From DASRJX01 sp035649235 (lineage in GTDB: Bacteria; Acidobacteriota; Polarisedimenticolia; Gp22-AA2): a stretch of 15,987 bases of DNA. The first letter of the stretch is position 1. Each line of letters starts with the position of its first letter. Location: the NCBI GenBank assembly GCA_035649235.1, contig DASRJX010000137.1:1-15987 (forward strand), written 5' to 3'. Shown here piece by piece: positions 6,545-15,794 of the stretch. The position numbers and the translations under genes were made by a program. The notes under the pieces are model-generated. The model ran no database searches. It worked only from the letters and a program-made list of their open reading frames with translations, and was not told where the DNA came from.

Positions 6545-9500
6545 CTAGGGGCAGGTCGCCGGCGCCACGAGCAGGTTGTTGTCCGACCTCCTGCCGAACA
6601 CCGTCTTCGCCCCCGCCGAGGTGCTCCTGTGGCCGGCCCAGTAGATGAACGACTGTCCGGCCGCCGGAATGGCGGCGTCGGTCACCTGCACCGGGGTCCC
6701 GACGGGGGCGGCCGTGCCTAGATTCGACGCGAAGCAGATCGTCCCCACCATGCTCACGGGCGGAGGGAGACCGGCGGTGTAGCGGAAGAAGTCGTAGCCC
6801 GACATCGTGAGAGGATGCGGCCGCGACAGCCACGACATGGTGGCGGTCGACGTGTCTCCCACACACGTGCCGCCAATGCCGCACTGATTGGTCAGCACGC
6901 AGGGAATCCCAGGTGTCGGGCCCGCCTGGCATGCGCCCAGGCTGCGGACAACCGTCATGGTGATGTCCGTCGCGTCGCCCGGGTAGACGAGGATCGACTG
7001 GCTGCTTCCGGTCGTGGTGAGGCAGGCCGGCGCGCTGCTGCAGCGCGCCAGGACCTGGTAGGTGGCGTCCGTCACCGCCCCTTCGCTGAAGAAGGCGTTG
7101 GCCGTCCAGTTCTGGACCACCTGGCCGTTCTTGAGGAAACGGTATTCGGTGACCCCGTTGGCGCAGCCTCCGGGGTTGGTCGTCCCCGCCGCGCTCAACT
7201 CGACGAACTCCCCCTTCTCGTAGATGCCGTCGCCGTCGGCGCCCTGGATTGAGAGCGACGTGGTGTAGCCGTGGTCCGCTCCGGCGGCCACGTTGCACAG
7301 CGTCGACGCGTCGGGACAGGTCGACGCCGGCACACCTCCGGCGTCCGCGATCGGCGAGACCTGCGACGTGATGGCGCCGGTGATCCGGATGTCGTCCACC
7401 CACCATCCGTCGTCGTGTGGGCTGTTGTCCCAGCCGTGGCCGTAGGTCTGGTAGTCCTCCGAGGGGCCGTTCAGGTCGAACTCCCAGCTCGAGGCGATCC
7501 AGCGGATCTGGACGTGCGCGCCGACGTAGTTCGCGAGAGAGAACCGCGACCTCACCCAGAGAGCGCCGCCCGTGGGCGTGGTCGCCCCCGCGAGCCCGTT
7601 CGAGCAGCCGAAGGCCGTGTCGGAGCCCCAGGCGTTGCCGCAGTGGGAATAGACACCCTGCGGCCAGCACATCGTCTCGTGCGTCCCGCGCGGGTTGGGC
7701 GGCGCCGATCCGGTGTCGGTCGGCGTCAGGATGCAGTACGTCGTCTGGGCTCCGTAGTGGCTCCAGATGTAGGCGATGTGATCGTAGACGTTCTCGAACG
7801 GCGCCAGCTTGTCCCAGAAGCCCCAGTTCTCCGCCGTCGGGCTGCTGTTCAGGTCGATGCGGATCTGCACGTCCCCGCGGTCCAGCGCCTGCCCGGCGGG
7901 GATGTCGGCCTGCGCGTTGTCCATCATGTCGGCGATGTGGAAGAAGCTCAGCTGCAGATCCCCCGCCACCGGCAGCGGCGTCAGGTTGGCCGCCGTCACG
8001 AAGGCCGCGATCGTCCGGAACGACGTGCTGTCGAATTCCCTGGCCGTGCCGACGTGCTTTCCCCAATGCAGCGAGTTGACGCCCGAGAAGGCCATGGCGC
8101 CGTTCGTAGGCGTGGCGCTCCACTGAGTGGTGGACCCGACCACGTGGGGCGCCGGGCAGGTGCCGACCGGGCAATGGATGTGCCAGTCCATGTCGTTGTC
8201 CGGATCGACATGGCAGCCGGGGTCCTTGGGCGGCACGTTGAAGCCGCCGCAGCCGACCCCTTCCAGGGCGTTGATGCCGCCCTGGGCCGTGCCGACGGTG
8301 TAGCCGATGGTGTCGTTGGGGATGCCGTTCCGGCCGTCGCTGATGTCCACCGCGGTGTCGGGCAGATTGGGCTCGAAGTCCTCGAAGATGATGCCGTCGT
8401 CCCCCGTGCCGAAAGTGCCGTCGACCCCCGCGACCGGGGTGATCATCGCGCCGACCGGCAGATCCAGATCGAGAAGGGTCTGGAAATCGACCTTGTTCTT
8501 GGTGCCGAGCGCCTCCCGCGAGGTGATGTTGAGCGTCCAGTTGCCACGGGCCGGCTGCGAGGCGTCGGTGGTGTTCGTGAGCGGCGAGACCGTGTACTCG
8601 AAGGCGCGCCGCTGTCCCCCGATGTTGGCGGTGTCCACGCTCTGCCCCGCCGGCAGGTTGCCGATCACGGCGGACGGCTTCGTGACGCACTGGATGTCGC
8701 TGTCCGCCGTCGCCAGGTAGAGGGTCACGTTCGTGAGGTTCTGCGGCCCGCCGTTGGAGATGGTGACCGTCATCTCGCACTTCTCGCCGGTATCGCAGAA
8801 CGCGTCGCCGTCGCCGTTGAGGTCGATGACCTGCGCGGTCTCGAGGATGATGTTCGGGAGGTCCAGCTTGCCGCAATTGACCAGCACGCCGAAGCTCACG
8901 ACGTCGTCGGGAATGCCGTCGTTGTCGCCGTCGATCTTCAGGGCCGAGTCGCAGGCGTCGCCCTCGCCGTCGTTGTCGACGTCCGCCTGGCGCGTCGTGC
9001 CGGTGATGATCGGGGGGTTGGAGACGGTCGGGCAGTTGTCGATGCCGTCCGGAACCGAATCGGCGTCGACGTCGTCGTTGGAGAGCTGGCAGCCGCCGTC
9101 GTTCACGATGCCGACGCGCTGGCAGGTCTCCTGGGCGATCAGGACGCAGGTGCACTGCTGCGTGCTCGAGGTGCACACGGTCTGGACGTTCTCGGAGCAG
9201 AAGCCCGTGACCGGGCACTGGGCGTTCGTCGTGCACTGGGTGGTGCTGGAGCGGTTGCACGAGCCGGTCGCCAGGGTCTGCGGCCGCGCGTTGACGCAGT
9301 CGCCGTCGCAGGCGTCCCCGAGTTTGTCCGCATCCGCATTGGCCTGGTTCGCGTTCGACGTGCGGATGCAGTTGTCCACTCGATCGACCACCCCGTCGCT
9401 GTCGCGATCGGCGCTGTTGCTGTCGCAGGCTTCGCCCCGGCCCGACTGCCCGGCGCCGGGCGTCTGAAGCGCGTTGTAGACGTCCGGACAGTTGTCGCTG

Positions 9501-12500
9501 TCGTTCACGACGCCGTCGAAGTCGACGTCGTCGAAGTCGCAGACGTCGCCGACGCCGTCGCCGTCCGAGTCCGCCTGGTTCACGTTGGCCAGTCCCGGAC
9601 AGTTGTCGCAGATGGCCCCGATGCCGTCGCCGTCCAGGACGCAGGTCCCGCCGCCCGTGCAGACGCCCGACGTGTTGCACGGTGTCGTGGGGTTCGTGCC
9701 GCCCGTGCAGATGCCGCCCTCCTGCGCCGGGTTGTAGTCGAGCGGGCAGTTGTCGGACGCGAACGCGACGCCGTCGCCGTCGATGTTGTCGAAGTTGCTC
9801 TGTCCGGCCGTCCCGTTGCGGTTGCCGTCGCACAGCGGATCCTGGTAGTAGAAGACGACGTTCGTGTCCCCCGATGACGACACGAAGAGGTCGGTCGACG
9901 TGTTGAGCGTCTGCGTGACCGACACCGTGCCGATGTACAGGCCAGGCGACACCTGCGGCAGCGTGAAGCTCTTCAACGGGTGGAGCGCCGTCCCCTTGCC
10001 CGTGCTGATGAGCCGCGCGTCGCTGTCCGAGGCCGCCATCACGGTCACCGAGGCGCCGGCCTTGGGATCGCGCACGGTCACGGTGAGGGCGTCGTCGCAC
10101 TCGAACAGGGCCGCCCGGTCCACCGACAGGGTGCCGCACTGCTGTCCGGCCGGCTGGCCCTGCAGGCCGAAGCGGGAGCAGGCCGCGGTGTGGGGCGGGA
10201 TGAAGGACGTCTCGTCCACGGGATGCCGCTCGTCCCACTCGAAGACCACGTCGTCGACCCCGAGCCCGTAGTCGCTGGCGTTCCCCGCCGCCTCGATGTT
10301 GAAGAAGCCGATGCCGATCTGCCACCTCACGCCCGGATTGACGTCGAAGGGCGTCACCGCGGCGACTTCCGCCGCGCCGGGGCCCTGCATCAGGAAGCTG
10401 TAGCCGGCCTCATAGGTGACCAGGGTCATGTCGAAGTTCCGGACGGGCCCTTGGATGTTGTTGGTGGCCGGGAAGCAGTTGCCGCCTCCCACGGTGCAGG
10501 GGGAGGGCCCCGGAGTGCACGGCTTGTCGTTCTGCGTGCCCCCGTCGCAGATGCCGATGGTCGCCGCCGAAGGCACCGGATAGGGCAGGAGGTCGGGCGG
10601 CGCGGTCGGGATCGGGGAGGAGCTGTTGATGTTGGTGTTCTGCGTGAAGCCGGAGAATCCCGTCTCGTCGCCGTTCGCCGAGGGGTTGCCGCCGGTGATC
10701 GAGCCGTCCAGGTCCTGCGTCGGGCCGAAGGTTCGCTGCAGGACGCCCCCGGTGCCGGTGGGATCGACGGCGCTGCCGCTCTGCAGGTTGGCGACCTGGT
10801 AATCGGAGCCGCCGTAGTTCTGGTCGAACTCCTGGCACAGGAGGCAGTTCCCGGTGTCGTCCTCGACGTTGTTGTCGATGTTGAAGTTGCCGGTGGAGCT
10901 CCCGTTCACCTCCTGGTGCGTGAGGTTCACGCCGAAGCGCTGGAACTCCACGCTGTATGGCAGGTTGCGGGCGTCGGCGACCTGGTGCACCTTGGCGATG
11001 AGCAGCGACGCGAGGACGTCCATGAAGAACTCGTTGCCGAACGAGGTGTCCGGATCGTTCGACACGAGGTGGTTGTCGCAGCCGCTGGCGTTCGCGGCGG
11101 GCGTCGCCGGGTTGCCGTCCCCGGTGTGCCAGATGCCGGCGCCGTTGTTCTGGAACCACTTCTGTGTGTCGGGGTCCGCGATCGCCGTCTGGAAGCCGCA
11201 GATGCCGGTGCGCACGAACTCCCACGACTGGAGCGCGACGGGGCCCGGCCGGCTGAAGGGGTGGCGCAGCCCGAGGAAGCCGCCGTTGTTGAGGTCGAAG
11301 TTGAACGGCGCCTTGTCGGATCCCGGCGTCGGCCCGCCGGCGGCGAACAGGATGCCCTTGTCCACCGCGCCGTTCGGGAGGATGTCCCCCTCGCCCGGAT
11401 CGACGTTGTCGCCGTCGTTGTTGAGGTCCTCCCCGAGGATGTTGGAGACGAAGCCGTTCGCGGTCCCCACGATGAACATGGAGTCGAACGTGATGTCCTC
11501 GTCCGGCAGCTGGATGCCCGTGGCGGGGTCGGTGATGTCCGGGGTGTCGATCTGGAGGTTCCGGTTGAGGTCACGGACCTCGCGGCCGTTGTTGGGGCCG
11601 GCCGGGCCGGCGGGATAGTCCGTCGAGTAATGGAACGTCTCCCAGTCCGAGTTGAGGGCGTGCTTGAAGGTGAAAGTCTGGCGCGGGAGCTGGATGTTGC
11701 CGTTCGAGGACTGCAGCGTCAGCTTCATGTCGACGATGCGGTTGGCAACCGTGATCGTGCCGAGCGCCACGGGGTCGATGTTGATCGCGAACGAGGCGGC
11801 CGAGATCTGCCCCCCCGGGATCCGCCCCAGGTTCTGGGGCGAGTTGAGGATCCGCACGGCCGCGGCTCCCGGCCCCGAGACCGACAGCGTCGCCTGGACG
11901 TCGGTGTAGTCGTGGTCGAGGTTGGAGTTGCCGAAGGCCACGGAGTAGATGACGTTCTCGCCGGAGTCCATGAACTGGTCCTGGTCGCAGCCGCCGAAGA
12001 TCGCGGTCTGCTGGTTCCAGTTCGTGCCCTCGGCCTGGTAGCGCCAGGCGACCAGGTTCGGCGTGCAGGAGATGCGCGCCGTCGCCGTGACGGTCCGCGG
12101 CGTGTCCACGTAGCGCAGGCGGAGGAAGTACGGCTCGTCGGCGACGTTGCCGGAGGTCTCCAGGATGCCGTTGTCGCTGCCGGCGGCGACGGGCGATTCG
12201 CGCACCGGCACCCCGGTCGACAGGAACGCGCCCGCACTGCCGCCGAAGGCGATGTTGCGCTCCGTGTCGACGACCGTGCCCGATTTGTTGATCACCTCGA
12301 AGATCGCCGCCGAGGAGACGAGGGCAGGATCCACGGTGCCGGGATCCAGGACGCCGGCGCGCACCTGGTCGGCGCAGCCGTACAGGCTCTTGTCGAGCGT
12401 GGCCCGGCTGGCGGGGAACGTATGCGAGGAGCCGTTGAATGTCTGGGGGGGGCCGCCGATGACCGGGCCGGCGATCACGAGGCCGTACGGCTGCCCGTTG

Positions 12501-15500
12501 GCGTCCAGGAATCCGTCGGCATCGGTGTCCTCCCCGGTGTCCAGTCGGCCGTTGCCGTTGGCGTCCTCGGCGGCCTGCGTCAGCTGGGAGATCACGCCGG
12601 CGGTCGCGCCGCCCGCGCCGCGCTTCACCCGCACCTTCCAGGTGCCGGTGTACAGCTGGGAGTCTTCGGTCGTACCGTTGCCGTCCGGGTCGGCCGTCAC
12701 GTGGACGGCTTCGATCGGGTTCCGCATGTCGCCGAGGTCGGTGGCGCCCAGCAGCCGCGCCTGGGACCATTGACCGACGCGCACGCTCCCGGACTGGTAG
12801 ACGTTCCCGTCGAAGGTGCGGTTGTCCGCGATCGTGGCGATGTTGTTGTCGGGGCCGGGCGACTCGACCTCGAGATCCAGGTCGTTGATGATCGTCCCTG
12901 CGCTGCCGGCGAGCGACGGCGGATCGGCGTAGGCCATCGCGATGCGCAGCTGCCCCCTGGTGATGATGCGCGCTCCCGAGGGCAGGACCTGCGCGCTGTC
13001 CGAATCGACCGTGAACGTATGCTCGTTCACGGTGGTCGTGTTGTTGATCGCCGGCTCGGCGGTGCCGATCTCGTCGTAGACGATCAGCCCCTCCGCCGGG
13101 TACTCGACCACCTGCGGCGCTCCGATGCCCTTGGCATCCGGCCAGTTGGCCAGCGGCAGGACCGACGTCAGGACCGGCCGTCCGTAACCCTGCTCGCTGT
13201 TCCCCAGGACGCCCACGTTGAAGCCCTTGATGATGCCCATGTCCGTCGCGCGCGTGAACGCGATCCGGCGGTCGTCGACCGTCGGGTATTCCGCCTCGAG
13301 CAGCTCCTCGAAGTTGGCCGAGGCGGCAATCGCCGCCTTCACCAGCGGCCCCGAGACGTTCGGCATGCGATCGGTATCGACGCGCGTGCCGGTCGGATAG
13401 AAGCCCTGCGCCAGGTAATCGCGGATCAGCGCCCCGACTCCCGCGATCTCGGCCGACGAGTAGGACGTCCCGTAGTTGGTTTCGTCCAGCACCGCGTCCA
13501 CGGGACCCAGGTTGTCGTTGTCCCGGCTCTTCCAGGCCGCGGCGGAGATGGTGTTGACCCCGAAGAAGAAGCCGGGCACGTCCGCTCCGACGGCGACGAT
13601 CATGGGCGCCATGCGCCGCGAGCCGCTGGTGGCGGGTCCCTTGGACGAGAAGTTGGCGATGTTCTCCTCGACGTTGAACGACAGGGCCGACTGCACGTCC
13701 TGGAAGTGGCTCCCGACGGAGACCAGGTTTTTGGCGGTCGCCGGGGGCGAGACCTCGGGGTTGACGATGTTGTTCGGGTTGTTGTCCAGCGCGGTGCCGT
13801 CGAACAGGTCCGGATACCGGTTGCGGAGCTGACTGTTGTAGGACGAGAAGTAGAACTGCACCGCGATCGTCCCCTGGTTGCCGACCGGCGCGAACACCAT
13901 GTAGTCCCGGTTGTTGACCAGGAACCGGTCGATGTCGCTCGCCTCCGCCGTGTAGGTTCCGTCGGCCGTGTTGGTGAGGTTCGCGTCGAAGTTGGGAACG
14001 CCGAACGGCAGGACGTGCAGGTGCACCTCGTTGCCGCCGCCGACCAGGCCTGGGCAGGTCACGCCGTTGTCCACCTTCGGGCAGATGGCTTTCTGCAGGC
14101 GGTCGAGGATGCTCCCGGGCGTCACGTTGCCGCCCCTCTCCATGATGTCGTTCAGGGTGCACTGCGACGGTCCGGCCGCGTCCTGCATGATGATGCGGGC
14201 CCCCCGCGCCACCCCGCTCAGCTCCAATCCGTCGATCCTCGGGCGGGTGTTGTAGGTGCGCTTCGACAGCCGGAAGCCGAGCGACGTCGCGTCTCCCGCG
14301 ATCACCCCGGCCACCACGTTCCCGTGCGTCCCGCCGCCCGACAAGGTCCCGTCGCACCCGTCCCCCGAGTCCGCTGCCACGTTCTGGATCGAGTGCACCT
14401 TGCGGTGGGACGGACCGATCGAGAAAATGCCGGTCGTCACCTGGGTGGCGGTCTGGGAGAACTGCGCCGAGTCGTAGGAGATGCCGTTGTCGGTGACCGC
14501 CACGATCTGCGGCGGCACCTGATCGGAGTCGTTGTTGATCCGGCGGGTGTCACCGTTCGTGTCGATGCCGCCGCCGTCCACGCCCGCGTCGAAGTACGGC
14601 CGCTGGAACGGCAGGTTCTCCTTGAGGTTCCCGACCATCGCCATGGTCGGGATCTCGGCGTCCATGAGCACGTGCTCCGGCTCCTCGTAGACCCACAGGA
14701 CGTCGCCGAGGCGGGCGACCTGCGGGATCTTCGAGTAGTGCGAGTCCACGAGAAGCGATCGACCGTCCGGCGTGTAGTCGGCCGGCTGGTGGCCGGTCAC
14801 CTTCTCGATCGAGGCCTTGGCGGCCTGCATGTCGGCGTCCGGGAAAAAATCGACCACGATGCGCAGGTCGGCTCCCTCCGCCCGGGCGCGGCTCAGCATC
14901 GGCGTCCGTCCCAGGAGGGGGTCGATGCGGAACTCCGGTCCCCAGGGCATCGCGGCCTCGACGAAGTCCGCGTCGCCGAGGGCCTCGGCCTGGTGCGCCG
15001 GCACCTTGACCAGAAGGGCGCGCTCGGGCATCCGGCCGCGGATCGTCGCGCCCAGGTTCGTGATCTCCCGTTCGATCGCCTCCAGTCCTCGCGTCTCGAC
15101 GGCTCTCTCGCTGATCTGGATGGCGTTGTAGCCCGACGCCAAGGCACCGCGCCGGCCACCCTTCAGGGGCGTCCCACGCTCACCTTGCAGGAGCGGCATG
15201 CGTGCTTTCAGGCTGTCGATCTGGCCGGGGTCGATGAGGCCCAGCGGCGTCTCGACGCTGCGCCGCCGCTGGGCGCTGCCGATCTCCCAAACCGGGTGGA
15301 CGTCGCCGTGCGGCGAGCGGCCCTCCGGGCGCGCGAACCCCTTCGGACCCTGGAGCCCGCGCGCGAATTGCGCCTCGGCGCGGTCGATCGCGTCGTCGGG
15401 GGCGCTGCGAGGCTGCCGGGCCCCCCAGGCCGCTATCCCGAGCAGGAACGAAAGAACGGCGATGGTGAACAGAGTGAGCGCCAAGCCTGGTGCAGATCGG

Positions 15501-15520
15501 CGCGACAGGCGAGGAACCAT
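6545..15520 (-). CDS. Giant exported KP-43-like subtilase with TSP3 and beta-sandwich modules
   Basis: This 2991-residue secreted S8 serine peptidase starts at ATG 15520 behind GGGAGGAG. Residues 1-33 form a basic start plus hydrophobic signal/anchor, and about 130-290 look like a long propeptide with two alpha/beta units. The catalytic domain (about 335-790) has Asp344 (VTDNGI), His399 (GGTHGN), oxyanion Asn548 (PVGNQG) and Ser686 (YGTSYSSAE), so it should be active. GYGRPVL and a following barrel with AYADPP, NDLDLEV and GTWKVRVKRG (about 830-970) resemble KP-43-type subtilases. Next come a beta-sandwich near 1037, a GEN-type module near 1174, jelly-roll-like units ending near 1755 and 2707 (VDDVVFEW, WWVDDIRITG), TSP3 repeats at 1910-2207 and Cys-rich motifs. 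No known sorting tag is seen at the C-terminus (ends VAPATCP). It probably degrades protein outside the cell or at its surface. The target is unknown. It has no operon partner in the window and ends in TAG. Confidence 0.93.
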   Translation of the reverse strand: MVPRLSRRSAPGLALTLFTIAVLSFLLGIAAWGARQPRSAPDDAIDRAEAQFARGLQGPKGFARPEGRSPHGDVHPVWEIGSAQRRRSVETPLGLIDPGQIDSLKARMPLLQGERGTPLKGGRRGALASGYNAIQISERAVETRGLEAIEREITNLGATIRGRMPERALLVKVPAHQAEALGDADFVEAAMPWGPEFRIDPLLGRTPMLSRARAEGADLRIVVDFFPDADMQAAKASIEKVTGHQPADYTPDGRSLLVDSHYSKIPQVARLGDVLWVYEEPEHVLMDAEIPTMAMVGNLKENLPFQRPYFDAGVDGGGIDTNGDTRRINNDSDQVPPQIVAVTDNGISYDSAQFSQTATQVTTGIFSIGPSHRKVHSIQNVAADSGDGCDGTLSGGGTHGNVVAGVIAGDATSLGFRLSKRTYNTRPRIDGLELSGVARGARIIMQDAAGPSQCTLNDIMERGGNVTPGSILDRLQKAICPKVDNGVTCPGLVGGGNEVHLHVLPFGVPNFDANLTNTADGTYTAEASDIDRFLVNNRDYMVFAPVGNQGTIAVQFYFSSYNSQLRNRYPDLFDGTALDNNPNNIVNPEVSPPATAKNLVSVGSHFQDVQSALSFNVEENIANFSSKGPATSGSRRMAPMIVAVGADVPGFFFGVNTISAAAWKSRDNDNLGPVDAVLDETNYGTSYSSAEIAGVGALIRDYLAQGFYPTGTRVDTDRMPNVSGPLVKAAIAASANFEELLEAEYPTVDDRRIAFTRATDMGIIKGFNVGVLGNSEQGYGRPVLTSVLPLANWPDAKGIGAPQVVEYPAEGLIVYDEIGTAEPAINNTTTVNEHTFTVDSDSAQVLPSGARIITRGQLRIAMAYADPPSLAGSAGTIINDLDLEVESPGPDNNIATIADNRTFDGNVYQSGSVRVGQWSQARLLGATDLGDMRNPIEAVHVTADPDGNGTTEDSQLYTGTWKVRVKRGAGGATAGVISQLTQAAEDANGNGRLDTGEDTDADGFLDANGQPYGLVIAGPVIGGPPQTFNGSSHTFPASRATLDKSLYGCADQVRAGVLDPGTVDPALVSSAAIFEVINKSGTVVDTERNIAFGGSAGAFLSTGVPVRESPVAAGSDNGILETSGNVADEPYFLRLRYVDTPRTVTATARISCTPNLVAWRYQAEGTNWNQQTAIFGGCDQDQFMDSGENVIYSVAFGNSNLDHDYTDVQATLSVSGPGAAAVRILNSPQNLGRIPGGQISAASFAINIDPVALGTITVANRIVDMKLTLQSSNGNIQLPRQTFTFKHALNSDWETFHYSTDYPAGPAGPNNGREVRDLNRNLQIDTPDITDPATGIQLPDEDITFDSMFIVGTANGFVSNILGEDLNNDGDNVDPGEGDILPNGAVDKGILFAAGGPTPGSDKAPFNFDLNNGGFLGLRHPFSRPGPVALQSWEFVRTGICGFQTAIADPDTQKWFQNNGAGIWHTGDGNPATPAANASGCDNHLVSNDPDTSFGNEFFMDVLASLLIAKVHQVADARNLPYSVEFQRFGVNLTHQEVNGSSTGNFNIDNNVEDDTGNCLLCQEFDQNYGGSDYQVANLQSGSAVDPTGTGGVLQRTFGPTQDLDGSITGGNPSANGDETGFSGFTQNTNINSSSPIPTAPPDLLPYPVPSAATIGICDGGTQNDKPCTPGPSPCTVGGGNCFPATNNIQGPVRNFDMTLVTYEAGYSFLMQGPGAAEVAAVTPFDVNPGVRWQIGIGFFNIEAAGNASDYGLGVDDVVFEWDERHPVDETSFIPPHTAACSRFGLQGQPAGQQCGTLSVDRAALFECDDALTVTVRDPKAGASVTVMAASDSDARLISTGKGTALHPLKSFTLPQVSPGLYIGTVSVTQTLNTSTDLFVSSSGDTNVVFYYQDPLCDGNRNGTAGQSNFDNIDGDGVAFASDNCPLDYNPAQEGGICTGGTNPTTPCNTSGVCTGGGTCVLDGDGIGAICDNCPGLANVNQADSDGDGVGDVCDFDDVDFDGVVNDSDNCPDVYNALQTPGAGQSGRGEACDSNSADRDSDGVVDRVDNCIRTSNANQANADADKLGDACDGDCVNARPQTLATGSCNRSSTTQCTTNAQCPVTGFCSENVQTVCTSSTQQCTCVLIAQETCQRVGIVNDGGCQLSNDDVDADSVPDGIDNCPTVSNPPIITGTTRQADVDNDGEGDACDSALKIDGDNDGIPDDVVSFGVLVNCGKLDLPNIILETAQVIDLNGDGDAFCDTGEKCEMTVTISNGGPQNLTNVTLYLATADSDIQCVTKPSAVIGNLPAGQSVDTANIGGQRRAFEYTVSPLTNTTDASQPARGNWTLNITSREALGTKNKVDFQTLLDLDLPVGAMITPVAGVDGTFGTGDDGIIFEDFEPNLPDTAVDISDGRNGIPNDTIGYTVGTAQGGINALEGVGCGGFNVPPKDPGCHVDPDNDMDWHIHCPVGTCPAPHVVGSTTQWSATPTNGAMAFSGVNSLHWGKHVGTAREFDSTSFRTIAAFVTAANLTPLPVAGDLQLSFFHIADMMDNAQADIPAGQALDRGDVQIRIDLNSSPTAENWGFWDKLAPFENVYDHIAYIWSHYGAQTTYCILTPTDTGSAPPNPRGTHETMCWPQGVYSHCGNAWGSDTAFGCSNGLAGATTPTGGALWVRSRFSLANYVGAHVQIRWIASSWEFDLNGPSEDYQTYGHGWDNSPHDDGWWVDDIRITGAITSQVSPIADAGGVPASTCPDASTLCNVAAGADHGYTTSLSIQGADGDGIYEKGEFVELSAAGTTNPGGCANGVTEYRFLKNGQVVQNWTANAFFSEGAVTDATYQVLARCSSAPACLTTTGSSQSILVYPGDATDITMTVVRSLGACQAGPTPGIPCVLTNQCGIGGTCVGDTSTATMSWLSRPHPLTMSGYDFFRYTAGLPPPVSMVGTICFASNLGTAAPVGTPVQVTDAAIPAAGQSFIYWAGHRSTSAGAKTVFGRRSDNNLLVAPATCP
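8900..9793 (-). repeat. Thrombospondin type-3-like Ca-binding repeats in the subtilase
   Basis: This segment encodes about residues 1910-2207 of the subtilase. It holds repeated Asp-rich loops such as DSDGDGVGDVCD, DRDSDGVVDRVDNC and DVDNDGEGDACD. There are five DNC[P/I] elements and five Cys-Asp closing elements (G-x2-CD type). Such repeats bind calcium and form rigid, disulphide-stabilised stalks outside the cell. The run is interrupted by an inserted Cys-rich segment at about 9140-9262. In DNA the repeats appear as recurring gtcgccgtc-type strings, which could help recombination or cause assembly errors. Confidence 0.85.
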
Positions 15521-15532
15521 GGACTCCTCCCT

Positions 15533-15548
15533 GCCCCCCGAGGGGAGC
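15533..15548 (-). other. Hairpin just upstream of the subtilase ribosome binding site
   Basis: In the minus-strand transcript GCUCCCC can pair with GGGGGGC (one G-U pair) around a very tight CUCG-type loop. The stem ends one base before the GGGAGGAG ribosome binding site (plus-strand 15524-15531). The GC-rich stem could influence ribosome access, but it may be chance in GC-rich DNA. Confidence 0.25.
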
Positions 15549-15678
15549 CTCGAACGGTGTCTTAGAGCCGGTGGAATGTCGATGCGTTGTCCCCGCGTCC
15601 TCGTGGCCGGCGCGATGCCGGAAACCGCCGAGCGGCCGGGGCTATCCGCACCCGTCCGCGGACCGGACGAATGAGGCT

Positions 15679-15707
15679 CATGTACGGCGAATCGGCAGGC
15701 GTGTCAA
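15679..15707 (-). promoter_or_regulatory. Sigma70-like promoter of the subtilase
   Basis: On the minus strand a perfect -35 TTGACA (15702-15707) stands 17 bases from TACATG (15679-15684; 3 of 6 to TATAAT). The implied start near 15672 would give a leader of about 150 bases before the ATG at 15520. The remainder of the 274-base divergent region (15521-15794) shows a 10-base palindrome, GTCCGCGGAC, at 15654-15663. I see no convincing promoter there for the rightward gene. Confidence 0.42.
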
Positions 15708-15794
15708 CCCATTCGGCGCGGCTAATTTGGTGCACCGGCGGGGCTTGTACCATATCGTGGAGGCGGTCGGAGGGATCGCCTGGGAGACGCGCCA

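Noticed and set aside
8900..9793. Periodic GTCGCCGTC-like strings that might be a CRISPR array or tandem DNA repeat
   Set aside because: They encode the Asp-rich TSP3 loops in the subtilase frame. Spacing is irregular and there are no exact direct repeats with unique spacers.
4896..10325. An 1809-codon open frame on the minus strand
   Set aside because: It spans two unrelated genes (antisense to the MttB-like gene, then out of frame within the subtilase), is Arg-rich and low in complexity, and has no domain. It is a shadow frame.
9980..15565. An 1861-codon open frame on the plus strand, antisense to the subtilase
   Set aside because: Its product is a monotonous Arg/Gly/Ala/Val/His-rich sequence with no recognisable domain. 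The opposite frame encodes an intact subtilase with catalytic residues. It is a shadow caused by high GC at third codon positions.
15727..15756. Candidate plus-strand promoter for the VIT1-like gene (TTGGTG with CATATC)
   Set aside because: The -10 matches only 3 of 6 positions and the 18-base spacing is not ideal; it is indistinguishable from background.
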